In this document: piece after piece, positions 12,304 to 20,960 of the stretch
Numbering within the stretch: position 1 is the stretch's first letter
How the letters are laid out: each line of letters opens with the position of its first letter
Origin: Aphrocallistes beatrix
Lineage: Eukaryota > Porifera > Hexactinellida > Sceptrulophora > Aphrocallistidae
Length of the DNA stretch: 64,000 nt
Direction of reading: 5' to 3'
Assembly: GCA_963281255.1 (NCBI GenBank)
Contig: OY725497.1
Coordinates: forward strand, 1 to 64,000
Made by a program: the position numbers and the translations under genes
Notes under the pieces: model-generated
The model's input: the letters and a program-made list of their open reading frames with translations, nothing else
The model's database searches: none
Told to the model about the DNA's origin: nothing

Positions 12304-12600
12304 TAGATTGCGGCGTAGCTTTTCCGAGGATAACCTGGAGCTGTAGCGTAGCTTTCGCGGAGATATGCTGTAGCTGTAACGTAGCTTTCCCGAAGATATG
12401 CTGTAGCTGTAACGTAGCTTTCCCAGAGATATCCTGTCGCTGTAACGTAGCTGTAACGTAGCTTTTCCTGAGATATCCTGTAGCTGTAACGTAGCTTTCC
12501 CGGAGATATGCTGTAGCTGTAACGTAGCTTTCCCGGAGATTTGACGTAGCTGTAACGTAGCTTTCGCAGATATATGATGTGGTTGTGCTGTAGATGTGGC
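12304..12600. repeat. 33-bp minisatellite (about 8-9 units)
   Basis: Degenerate tandem units built on GTAGCTGTAACGTAGCTTTC followed by CCGGAGATATGCT, period 33 bp. One internal unit carries an extra 11-bp duplication of GTAACGTAGCT near 12445. Because 33 is a multiple of 3, two minus-strand frames stay open across part of the array and give 11-residue peptide repeats. The flanking sequence does not look like a protein, so I regard these frames as a by-product. Confidence 0.85.
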
Positions 12601-12805
12601 GTAGGAGTTGAGTTGGAGAGAGAAGCCCATCAGATGAGAAGTTTGGAAGAGTGATGGAGAGCGAAAAGGATCTGTTGAAATTGTTCGAAACTGTGTTCAT
12701 CACTTGTATATATACTCTACACCGTTCCATGCAGGAGCAGACAACCTCCTGTCTATTGCAGTTATAATTAGAATTAACTCAGTAGTAAACACTTGTCAGA
12801 GGCAA

Positions 12806-12947
12806 CACCTGCTTCAAAGGTGTCCACACTCTTGTCTAGTCGACAGGTGTTTAGTCTTGCAGGTGTCTACTCCAGATAATGATTGGCAGGTGCCTACTGA
12901 CAGATGCCTACTGCTGTGTGGGACCGGAGATAGTATATATACAGGTG
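12806..12947. promoter_or_regulatory. cluster of five CAGGTG E-boxes
   Basis: CAGGTG or its complement occurs at 12806, 12844, 12860, 12887 and 12942. The cluster lies just before or over a TATA-like run (TATATATA, 12934-12941) and before a 16-bp perfect palindrome ATATTGCCGGCAATAT (12965-12980). A regulatory role is inferred from density only. A decayed repeat could give the same pattern. Confidence 0.35.
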
Positions 12948-13600
12948 AAGAAGCTGCAGAAACTATATTGCCGGCAATATTCGCTACCTTCTTCAACGCT
13001 TCACCTCATCACCCCCGGGGGCATCGCTACACAGCCAACTCTCCAGCAGGTCAGTATTATTCTACTCTTACACTTGACAAATAGACTTTACAAATAGACC
13101 GACCTGATCTTTTCTCTTTTAGAATTCTCACCGCCAGATTCAGGCTGAAGGACTATCAGATCTTCTGACTGAGGGACTATCAGATCTTCTGACTGAGGGA
13201 CTTCCCTTCCAGATCTTCTGACTGAGGGACTTCCCTTCCAGATCTTCAGACTGAGGGACTACCAGATCTTCAGACTAAGGGACTACCAGATCTTCTGACT
13301 GAGGTACTATCAGATCTTCTGACTGAGGGACTACCAGATCTTCTGACTGAGGGACTACTAGATCTTCAGACTGAGGGACTTCCAAACTGCCAGACCGTCG
13401 AGCTAAGGTATGTGGCAAATCTTAACGCCATCACTCACTTCTTTCCCATTTTCAAACTAATCAACTCCCTCCTTCTTTCTAGGTGTGAGATGTCTCTAGG
13501 CTCATTCCTCACTCATCCCTAACTTCGTCATTTCCGGGGTAGTAGGGTACATTATTTTTCAGTTAGGTCAGTACACTAGGTTAATAAACTTTCAGTGCGC
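12934..13600 (+). ncRNA. possible spliced non-coding transcription unit
   Basis: Two introns can be drawn on the plus strand with good signals. Intron 1 is 13050-13122 (CAG|GTCAGT, ending CTTTTCTCTTTTAG). Intron 2 is 13408-13482 (AAG|GTATGTG, ending CCTCCTTCTTTCTAG). At 73 and 75 bp they match the 62-81 bp introns of real genes in this window. The middle exon (13123-13407) is almost entirely the 24-bp minisatellite. Joining exon 1 to exon 2 gives one frame that runs into the repeats and then stops, with no ATG after the TATA-like run. I therefore call it non-coding. The 5' and 3' ends are unknown, and no expression evidence is available. Confidence 0.35.
13141..13385. repeat. 24/29-bp minisatellite containing AGATCT
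   Basis: About ten tandem units built on GACTATCAGATCTTCTGACTGAGG. Two units are 29 bp because of a CTTCC insertion, so no frame stays open throughout. Every unit carries the palindrome AGATCT. Confidence 0.88.
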
Positions 13601-13657
13601 TTTATGAGGTATTCCAAATTATACCTCCCGTCTAGGTTCAGTTTATCGTTATCGTGC

Positions 13658-13736
13658 ATACCCCTTAGAGGGGTATAGCTAAAAATTGTTGATTCTATTA
13701 GGTTTAGAATATTTATTTGGGGGGGAGGGGGGAGGG
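13658..13736. other. short hairpin and G-rich run
   Basis: A perfect 8-bp stem (ATACCCCT / AGGGGTAT) around loop TAG lies at 13658-13676. At 13719-13736 is a G-run, G7-A-G6-A-G3, with quadruplex potential on the plus strand. No gene is associated with either. Confidence 0.6.
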
Positions 13737-14357
13737 TTGTTAATTATGAGCTTCGAAGTTGTCCATGTGGTCTCCCAATACATTCGTTAAGATAGGTTAA
13801 GGTTCAGCTTAAGGTCGAATAAGAGAGTAACTCTTCGTTTTCGTTCACGTGTAAAGTTAGGTTATAAGGTCGAATTCGAAAATCGTTCAAAATTAAGTTC
13901 AGTGTAGGTGTAAGTTCGAATACCCTCGTATCGTTTCAAGTTCAGTTAAGTTAAGTTTAAATTAATGTCCGTTTTAGTCATAATTTTACATCCAAAATTC
14001 AATCGTACTCATTGTTGCATCCTAAGGGTATAGGGAGGTCCTTAAATGGTGTCAAGGTATAAGTATAGGTATAGTAAGTATACAGTTAGGTTACATAATG
14101 AGGGGTCTCTCAATTCGGAGGGGCTCCGGCCTTGACACCCTCCAATTCTAGCTCAGGTTGGGGAAAGGTACATGAATGCGTCCCAAGTGCATTCACAGTT
14201 AGCCACAAAACGGCTGCTGGAACCCTGAGGGGTCAACCTGAGTAATTAACTATAGGAACTGGCGGGAGGGAAACATAGAAGGGGCACACACAGCAGGGGG
14301 GTCCACAGTTCGGCGACCGGAGAGGAAGGGATGGGGGTGGAGCCGGGGCTGACTAAC
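13737..14357. other. intergenic, no gene recognised
   Basis: Low-information sequence with many AAGTTAGGT and AGTTCGAAT-like words, becoming GC-rich after about 14,100. I see no coding frame, tRNA or terminal repeats. Confidence 0.55.
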
Positions 14358-14470
14358 ACGGACCGCGTCACCACACTGATGGAGGAGCTACTCGGGCCGC
14401 GTCGCTACACGGACCGCTTCGCTATAATGACGGAGTAGTACACGGGCCGCGCCTCTATACTGATGAGGAC
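14358..14470. repeat. degenerate 50-bp direct repeat, GC-rich
   Basis: ACGGACCGC recurs at 14358 and 14409, and CGGGCCGC at 14393 and 14443, giving two diverged copies of a unit of about 50 bp. The function is unknown. From here to the PIGL start at 15008 the sequence is AT-rich with repeated AATTGTCCA words and no recognisable gene. Confidence 0.5.
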
Positions 14471-15007
14471 CCAACGGATACGCGGACAGAGATGGGAGGA
14501 TGGACGCATGGAGATGCATTTTACAATTTTTAACTGCTGTATTCTAATGAACAGTCAGTCCTCTCTAATTGTTCACTTATGTAATTGTCCAGGTTCTCTA
14601 TTTATCCACCTGCCAGAATAGGAGTACAATGTGCACACACACTTCGAATTCTCTAATTGTCCAGGGTTCCCAAATTGTCCACTTAGGATTCCATTACCGA
14701 ATGGTGGACAATTAGAGTGGACTAAGTGTAGTAAGATTTCAATTGTTGACATTCACTTAGATAGGACCCAAATTTCCCACGTTCAATTAAAATCCATTCT
14801 ACATATCAGATTATTGTGTTGTCTTATAGATCTACACAACGGATGTGTTAGCAAAATATAGAGCGCCGGCAGTTCGGTGTTTTTCCAGAACTGCACTATT
14901 CGTCTTCGGGTCAATATTTATTGCTATATCCTTGTACTTATTGGATTTTATAAAATTAGCTGAACAAAACGTCATATTACATCCCAAATAGAAATAACCA
15001 CACTACA

Positions 15008-15793
15008 ATGATTGATCAGATATCAGATTGGATAAATCTCTTCCTACTCCTCCTACTCCCCCTCCTAATCCTCCTCACGCCCTTATTCTGTTGCTTTACT
15101 CAAATATTTATTCCCCTGAGAAGTGATAAATATCAGAAAAACCGCTTTGGAAGGAATATCATGTTTATTACTGCTCATCCAGATGATGAATGCATGTTTT
15201 TTGCCCCAGCTATCACAAATTTCACAACAAATAAATCCATTCAAGTGTATATACTCTGTCTTTCAACTGGAGATTACTATGGTGCTGGATTGCAAAGGAA
15301 AGTAGAATTTGGTAAAAGTGTCGAGGCTTTGGGGATTAGGAAAGATAAAGCTTCGCTCGTTAATAATCATCACCTACAAGATGGCCCCAAGAATGATTGG
15401 GATAGTAGGGTCATCAGAGAAATCGTCTACAATCAAGTGATATCCAAACAAATCAAATCAATTTTTACCTTCGACAAGTATGGAGTGTCAGGCCATTTGA
15501 ATCACAGGGATTTAGCGACAGCAATCTACTCCATGAGAGAGCAGTTACAAGATACGAAGATATTCTCTCTGAAATCAGTAAATCGAGTTCGAAAATATTT
15601 GGGATGCCTAGATTGGTTTTGGAGTAACCTTATTTCTAAGAAAGAAAATACTTACATTACAAGCATGAAGGGACTCATTCAAACTTATCACGCGATGTAC
15701 TCCCACCGTTCCCAATTGACATGGTTTAGAGTTTTATATATTTTGTTTTCGCGGTATGCATACATGAACGAATATGTAGGAATTAGCACATAA
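15008..15793 (+). CDS. PIGL: N-acetylglucosaminyl-phosphatidylinositol de-N-acetylase
   Basis: 261 residues, close to the 252 of human PIGL. The enzyme removes the acetyl group from GlcNAc-PI, the second step of GPI-anchor synthesis, on the cytosolic face of the ER. Visible features: an N-terminal membrane anchor (about residues 10-36, Leu-rich), the metal-binding signature HPDDE at 57-61, and GHLNH at 162-166 towards the C-terminus, both diagnostic of the LmbE/PIG-L family. It is a single exon starting at the first ATG after an AT-rich leader. It is convergent with the CFAP221-like gene, 275 bp away. Identification is by motif and length; catalysis is inferred from family knowledge. Confidence 0.92.
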   Translation: MIDQISDWINLFLLLLLPLLILLTPLFCCFTQIFIPLRSDKYQKNRFGRNIMFITAHPDDECMFFAPAITNFTTNKSIQVYILCLSTGDYYGAGLQRKVEFGKSVEALGIRKDKASLVNNHHLQDGPKNDWDSRVIREIVYNQVISKQIKSIFTFDKYGVSGHLNHRDLATAIYSMREQLQDTKIFSLKSVNRVRKYLGCLDWFWSNLISKKENTYITSMKGLIQTYHAMYSHRSQLTWFRVLYILFSRYAYMNEYVGIST

Positions 15794-16068
15794 CAGATTA
15801 TTTAATTGACAATAGATTGTATGCTGTATTAGGTCGAGGTGTTCTTGGCAACTTAGATTTAATTAACAAGTGGGCTTCACTTTGTTGATTAAGTGTCTAC
15901 AAGAATCGCATTCAATCCACATTCTAGGATATACGTGTAATACTAACTATGATTATTATACACAATCAAATATAGATAATTATAGTATTTGTAGAGTATT
16001 CCAAATCATTGCCCTGGTCAGTAAGATTCTAGAAATATCCATGATTTCGTTCTCTTACTCCATCCAGT

Positions 16069-17973
16069 CTAGTGAACGGTTTCTTCACTAATTTCAACGT
16101 CTTCGGATTGCATATTAATTTTCTGAAGCTTGAGAGGTATATCTAAGGGAGTGAATGCTTCGTTATCAGTGTTACGATCCATATGATTGCGTATCGATCT
16201 CCCTTCTTCTCCATCATCAGGATGTTCTATTGGCGCTAACTCTGCTTGCTCCCCACTTTTTTTACTCTCCTCTGCTTCTTTTTTCATTGCTTCCTCGACA
16301 ACAGATTTATATTCTGACATTGGTATCTTTTTTTTCCCAATCAGTGGTTGGAGATACGCCGTATTCGGACAGAACAGAGGGAATTTCGGATAATCCTGTT
16401 GTTCATGATATAGCGGTGCTATTGTATCAAAATACGGTTCTTCCTCGATAAAGTCGATACTGGGTGGTGGAATGTCTATAAAAGGATATTTATTAACATC
16501 AAATCCCACTTTAATCGAATCTTCACGGGGAAAGAAATACGGAACGGAAGGTATTGTAAATTCTGGAAGAACGAAATCCTCCTCAAATGATTCTAAGCTT
16601 TCTTGTTTCGTTTCGTACTCATATGGGGTTAGACCAGCATCCTGCGCTTTTTTCAAGAAATTAAGAATTCGTTCAAGTCTGTTTTGAGCACGGATTTGTA
16701 TGACGACTCGTTTGGCAACTACCAGCAAACGATGCAAACACTCTCTCCTTTCTTGCCAGTTAATACTTGCCTGAAAGAAAGTGTCATATATCATGCTCTC
16801 TGGATCTGAAATATGTCCTTGACTAGATCGCTCTACCTTGATAGCTTCTCTTTCTGTAGAAGACTGCAACTGCCGAGAGGAAGAACCAAATTCCAGTTCA
16901 GACATTACATGAGACGGAGAGCCTCGAGGAAGATCAGCATCTCCTAGAGCTGTCGAGCATCTGAGTTGATTCATCTTCTCCTTCTCTTTCAAAAATTGTA
17001 CATCATTCAAAAATTCCCTCTCTCGTTCCCTCAGCACATGTAACGTGGCTGGAGCAATTTTATCCAAGGGGTTAATTTTAGGATTTAATTTAGAAGAAGA
17101 TTTAGTTCGTATCTTGCTGACAACATTATTATGCTTTACCAAGACGATGCGATGCTTCGTCTGTGTGACACTAGCTTGCATATCTTTTGGGGGTGCTGTT
17201 TTGGCCAATGGAAGACAAGAACCAGAGCAAGAGCAAATTCGAATGTTAGAATTGATGTCTGGTAAGGTTAACTCGAGATCTGCCATGGTCGTTTTCAAAC
17301 TGTTAGGTTTAAAATAGACACATACAGAAGTACACCCTTCAGGTGAGACTGTGCCGCTAGTGGGAATGACAGACATGCTTTCCGTTGGTGGTCTGAACTG
17401 GAGTTGGAATGCAAATGGAATGAAGAGGTCGGAAACAAGGTCAAATTGTAACGTGTTGCATGAGTTGATCGCTGTGTTAGGAAAATGAAGTGTGCTGGGA
17501 AATCCAGATAAAGTCGGACTGGGAGAGGCAGTCAATGGAATGGTCAAGTTATTCTCGTAAGGGCAGTGTATGTAAAGGTTTTGCCAAAGAGGAGTATAAG
17601 CCTCTGGGAGAAATGTTATTTTTACAGGGAGTTCAGTTCCAGGAAGCAGTTTTCGCTTCTTTTCATATTGTAAGGAGAAAGAGCCCCGTTCTAGGGGCAA
17701 AATATGAAATCGCTGCTCTTTCCCTGAAATATTAATTACATGAAGCAAACGAGTGATCGGGCGGCCTATCTTATAGCTATGAAAGATAAGACATCCCGGT
17801 TGAACTGAGATGAATCTGTTAGAGTGCTCAGCCATAGGAAAACTCTTGCTCATCAGAGGTACACTACAAGTGTTATTGTGAGCAATTGGCGCTACACATT
17901 GATCGAGGTCAGCAGTGCATTTACTTTCTTGTTTTGCACACTCTTGCAATTTTCTTTCCTCCTCTGGTTCCAT
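16069..17973 (-). CDS. CFAP221: cilia/flagella-associated protein 221-like (PCDP1)
   Basis: 634 residues, single exon; human CFAP221 is about 840. The family sits in the C1d projection of the central-pair apparatus and helps control ciliary beating. In the sequence: an MSP/ASH-like beta domain near residues 55-150, a second beta-rich stretch to about 270, then a Lys/Glu-rich helical part and a C-terminal section with repeated Pro/Phe motifs (VPYFFP, KYPFIDIPP, YPKFPLFCP) that I associate with this family. The C-terminus is a charged Glu/Lys helix. If correct, the organism has motile cilia or flagella. The call rests on domain order and the aromatic-proline tail. Another ASH-domain axonemal protein is the main alternative. 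Confidence 0.65.
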   Translation of the reverse strand: MEPEEERKLQECAKQESKCTADLDQCVAPIAHNNTCSVPLMSKSFPMAEHSNRFISVQPGCLIFHSYKIGRPITRLLHVINISGKEQRFHILPLERGSFSLQYEKKRKLLPGTELPVKITFLPEAYTPLWQNLYIHCPYENNLTIPLTASPSPTLSGFPSTLHFPNTAINSCNTLQFDLVSDLFIPFAFQLQFRPPTESMSVIPTSGTVSPEGCTSVCVYFKPNSLKTTMADLELTLPDINSNIRICSCSGSCLPLAKTAPPKDMQASVTQTKHRIVLVKHNNVVSKIRTKSSSKLNPKINPLDKIAPATLHVLREREREFLNDVQFLKEKEKMNQLRCSTALGDADLPRGSPSHVMSELEFGSSSRQLQSSTEREAIKVERSSQGHISDPESMIYDTFFQASINWQERRECLHRLLVVAKRVVIQIRAQNRLERILNFLKKAQDAGLTPYEYETKQESLESFEEDFVLPEFTIPSVPYFFPREDSIKVGFDVNKYPFIDIPPPSIDFIEEEPYFDTIAPLYHEQQDYPKFPLFCPNTAYLQPLIGKKKIPMSEYKSVVEEAMKKEAEESKKSGEQAELAPIEHPDDGEEGRSIRNHMDRNTDNEAFTPLDIPLKLQKINMQSEDVEISEETVH

Positions 17974-18019
17974 TAGTTCATAAAAATTAAACTAGATAGT
18001 AAATCGAAGTTCATAATTC

Positions 18020-18027
18020 TATGTACA
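18020..18027 (-). promoter_or_regulatory. possible Pumilio-binding element downstream of nanos
   Basis: On the minus strand this reads TGTACATA, matching the PUF consensus UGUANAUA. It lies about 230 nt past the nanos stop and about 50 nt before the CFAP221-like start. Two weaker TGTATATT words lie closer to nanos. Whether the nanos 3' UTR reaches this far is unknown. Confidence 0.3.
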
Positions 18028-18255
18028 TAGATAAAGCAATAGTAACCCATTAGATACAAAATTTAATACAAATTTTACAAACAACATGTAAATATACAAA
18101 CAATATGTATAGACTAATATAAAGTAGTTTAGAATGTGTATGCAAATGTACAAATAAGTATATATAAATATAAATATACAAACATTATATATAGAATTAT
18201 GTGTATATATAAATATATAATATAGGTATTAGATATATAAATGTGTATACACTGG

Positions 18256-18873
18256 TCAGGTGAAAATTATCTTTGGTTGGGTAGCGGGGCAGTATTTGAT
18301 TGTGTGTGCATCGTCTCCAGTAAAACCGCAGGTGGGACAAACATAGGCTCGCAGGTAAGGACAGCAAACGCGGCCGTCTTCTCGCTTTAAGACGTGTGAA
18401 TTCTGAATGTGGTCTGGTTGTCCGCTCTTGCGACAAAACACACAAAATTTGACTTTACGGTAGCGATCCTTATTCTGAGCAGCTCTACACCTCTGAACTC
18501 GTAACTTGAAACGCAGCTCTGCACTCACTGCGCATGGCTGCATACCAGGTGCGTCCACTGTGCTAGAGGGAACAGGGGATCCTGGAGAAATAGGAGGCGT
18601 ATACTGGGAGAAATTCACAGGTGAGAAAGGGAGAGCGAATGGGTTCAGCTTTGAATCCATCTTCTTACCAGGAGAAGTAGAAAATACAGAACTTGCATCG
18701 GATAAAACAGTATCTCGCTCTGATGGAGAGTTCGAACTTGATTCCCAGCTCGAATCCGAAAAAGTAAAATGAACAGGGGAGTCTACGATTCTTTGTACAA
18801 CACTTGCAAGACCAAAATAATCGTAGAAAGGAGAATAAGATTTATCCTGAAAGAAAAGTGAGTGGGTCGCCAT
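18256..18873 (-). CDS. nanos: Nanos-family RNA-binding repressor
   Basis: 205 residues. Nanos proteins work with Pumilio to silence mRNAs in germline and stem cells. The C-terminal half has the two CCHC zinc fingers with exact family spacing: C144-C147-H160-C171 and C179-C182-H190-C195, including CGFTGDDAHTIKYCP. Near the N-terminus, FYDYFGLASVV (16-26) resembles the NOT1-interacting motif that recruits the CCR4-NOT deadenylase. The middle is Ser/Pro-rich and low complexity. A TATA box lies about 40 bp upstream of the ATG. Single exon. The zinc-finger call is near certain; the NOT1 motif is inferred from similarity to vertebrate Nanos N-termini. Confidence 0.96.
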   Translation of the reverse strand: MATHSLFFQDKSYSPFYDYFGLASVVQRIVDSPVHFTFSDSSWESSSNSPSERDTVLSDASSVFSTSPGKKMDSKLNPFALPFSPVNFSQYTPPISPGSPVPSSTVDAPGMQPCAVSAELRFKLRVQRCRAAQNKDRYRKVKFCVFCRKSGQPDHIQNSHVLKREDGRVCCPYLRAYVCPTCGFTGDDAHTIKYCPATQPKIIFT

Positions 18874-18910
18874 TTCAAGTGAGAATTGTGAATTTGTCTG
18901 GAGATACTCA

Positions 18911-18917
18911 TTTTATA
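18911..18917 (-). promoter_or_regulatory. TATA box of nanos
   Basis: Minus strand GGGTATAAAATGAG, 38-44 bp upstream of the nanos ATG. The spacing implies a very short 5' leader if transcription starts about 30 bp downstream. Confidence 0.6.
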
Positions 18918-19407
18918 CCCTGAGAAAGTTGCTCATATTTAGTTTGCATTGATAGTTGAGTGATTGAAAAGTGCTGTTCCAAAACAAGAATAAATTGTAT
19001 CTGAAAAATATAAAAGCAATTTGTGAATAGCTTCTCAAATTTAATGATATTGATCAGATTCGATAGAAAAGTTGATAGTCAATGATAGCTGCCATCTGAA
19101 ATTTTCGTAGTCGAAAGTACTACACTTAAGGTGAAATAAACAGTAATAATAGTTATTGGTACTCTATTTCTTGTGTTATGCAAGTATTTACTCGTAAAAG
19201 ACTAAGATATAAATGTTTCAATATTTTAGAAAAGATAAACAAAACTGAATCAAGCAAATTTGATTTATGTAGTTAGTAACATTGAAGAATGAGACTGAAT
19301 AATAATAATAAACACCAATTCAAGGTGGAACAATTCTAATAAATCCATCCTAGTGCACAGTCCTAAAGACTCGATGCTAAGAAACCCTGTGATAGATCCA
19401 GGAAGTA
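18918..19407. other. intergenic, nothing recognised
   Basis: About 490 bp of AT-rich sequence upstream of nanos and downstream of the SPRYD3-like stop. No coding frame or RNA gene is seen. It may hold nanos upstream control sequence and the SPRYD3-like 3' UTR. Confidence 0.6.
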
Positions 19408-20646
19408 TTAGCCACTATAGGGTTGCATTGTCACCTTGATCTTGTCTCCGCCATTTAGCAGCCCAATAGTTGGGAAGTAGCCACCTTTAGGAATATCAGT
19501 AGAAATTTTTCTGTACTTGTGTCCATTTTTACAGAAGAATACTTGAACAGAGGAGCCACCACCCCAGACATCTTCTTCACTACTCTCTACACCTGAATCG
19601 GAATCATCTGAATTTGATTTCTCTCCACTAAAACAACTCAACTTGTTGGATACGCCTAAGTCAAAGTTGTATTTCTTATCTAATTCGTTCGTTTTGAAAC
19701 ATACCCAAACTGACATGACATCACCAGCTGCGCATTTGTCTCCATATTCAGCACCGAAACCGGCCGCATGGAACATCTTACCATCGTCAGCATGATAAGC
19801 TATCGAATTTTTCTCCCAACCTGGAAAACTTAAGAAGTTGTACTTATCTATAGCCAGTCCAACTCCGATTGAGCCACTTATTTGAAGAATCTCGACTTGG
19901 AAGCAGTTGAAGTTTCTGGAAATGGGAAGATGCCATTGAACTAGGCCAATATCGTCCTGGCCACTGCTCTTGCCCATGTGTGTCAATACGTATCCATTCT
20001 CTTCAATCAAAACGTTAGTATTCACTTTCCTCCAATAACAATAAAGAGAAGGCACTATTCTGAGCTCCCCCATATCAACATCAACATCAACTTCCAAATC
20101 GTCATTGAATCTAGCTCTATGGGGTAACAGGTTAAGAATTACTTTTTCCCCTTGGCTGTGCATTCCCACCATTGGATAGAAGCCACCATTCGGGATTTTG
20201 GTATTAATAGCATCAATTAGCTCTCCATTCTTTGTAAAAAACACAGAGCAACAGCCGGGGATTGCATCCGAGTCAAAGTCAATCCCACAGCCTATGACGT
20301 CTCCTTCCTGAAATGGAGTCCCTTTCCAGTCTTTGCCATGTCCTTGTTCATGAAATAGGTTCCCATCATCCCCATGGTAACCAATGGAATTAGAATCCCA
20401 GCCTGGTTGCCTAGTAGTGCTGTATTTGGAGTGGCAGAGGCCAATGGTTATAGTCCCATCAACGCCTCTCTTGAGTACCTCAATCTCGAAATATGACCAT
20501 TTGTGGAAGAGAGGATAAGACCAAACAAAACCGGCCACTGACCTCCCTGCGCCTTCGCTATAGGAGAGAGTCATTTTCTTAGAATGGAACTTCATATGTG
20601 CAGCGTTGTAGCGAGGATGTAAGCTATGAGGCTGTTTCAACGCCAT
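19408..20646 (-). CDS. SPRYD3: SPRY domain-containing protein 3-like
   Basis: 412 residues (human SPRYD3: 442) with two SPRY domains, roughly residues 45-185 and 215-400. Repeated signatures are QPGWDSNSIGYHGDDG and FPGWEKNSIAYHADDG, each followed later by FFTKNG or FFCKNG and GGFYP or GGYFP. This paired arrangement with the GW...S.(A/G)YH.DDG motif is typical of SPRYD3. An acidic Ser/Asp/Glu insert interrupts the second domain near residue 360. The cellular role is poorly known; SPRY folds bind peptides. I start at the ATG at 20646: upstream in-frame codons have only a GTG start and run through TTTGCAG, a possible splice acceptor. Confidence 0.8.
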   Translation of the reverse strand: MALKQPHSLHPRYNAAHMKFHSKKMTLSYSEGAGRSVAGFVWSYPLFHKWSYFEIEVLKRGVDGTITIGLCHSKYSTTRQPGWDSNSIGYHGDDGNLFHEQGHGKDWKGTPFQEGDVIGCGIDFDSDAIPGCCSVFFTKNGELIDAINTKIPNGGFYPMVGMHSQGEKVILNLLPHRARFNDDLEVDVDVDMGELRIVPSLYCYWRKVNTNVLIEENGYVLTHMGKSSGQDDIGLVQWHLPISRNFNCFQVEILQISGSIGVGLAIDKYNFLSFPGWEKNSIAYHADDGKMFHAAGFGAEYGDKCAAGDVMSVWVCFKTNELDKKYNFDLGVSNKLSCFSGEKSNSDDSDSGVESSEEDVWGGGSSVQVFFCKNGHKYRKISTDIPKGGYFPTIGLLNGGDKIKVTMQPYSG

Positions 20647-20960
20647 TTGTTTGCTGCAAATATTAGAACTAATAATATGCGAGTTATTCACAAGTAGGAA
20701 ACGAAAAGTGATCCCATTCAGTGGTCCTCAACTACTTTGGTACGCACTCTTCCCCTTGTGCTTGTGCGTCTTGTATCCCCCCACCCTAGCTCTCAACTCA
20801 GTTAATTTATATCATAGTAATAAATGTCGTATACTAATTATAAGAAAACTGGTTAAAACGGAGAGAATGGGAGTTAATTAATGGATAAAAGGTTGACATC
20901 ATTAATAATTGTATGGAATAATCGAGAACAAAAATGAATGAAGTGAGATTTTATGAAGAT

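Noticed and set aside
12281..12730. 149-codon minus-strand frame over the 33-bp minisatellite
   Set aside because: It is open only because the period is a multiple of 3. The flanks are not protein-like and a second frame is equally open.
13861..13930. tRNA-like B-box word (AGTTCGAATACC)
   Set aside because: No matching A box, acceptor stem or cloverleaf around it.
12700..14500. LTR retrotransposon remnant
   Set aside because: TATA-like runs and GC-rich repeats are suggestive, but I find no matching long terminal repeats, primer site or pol fragments.
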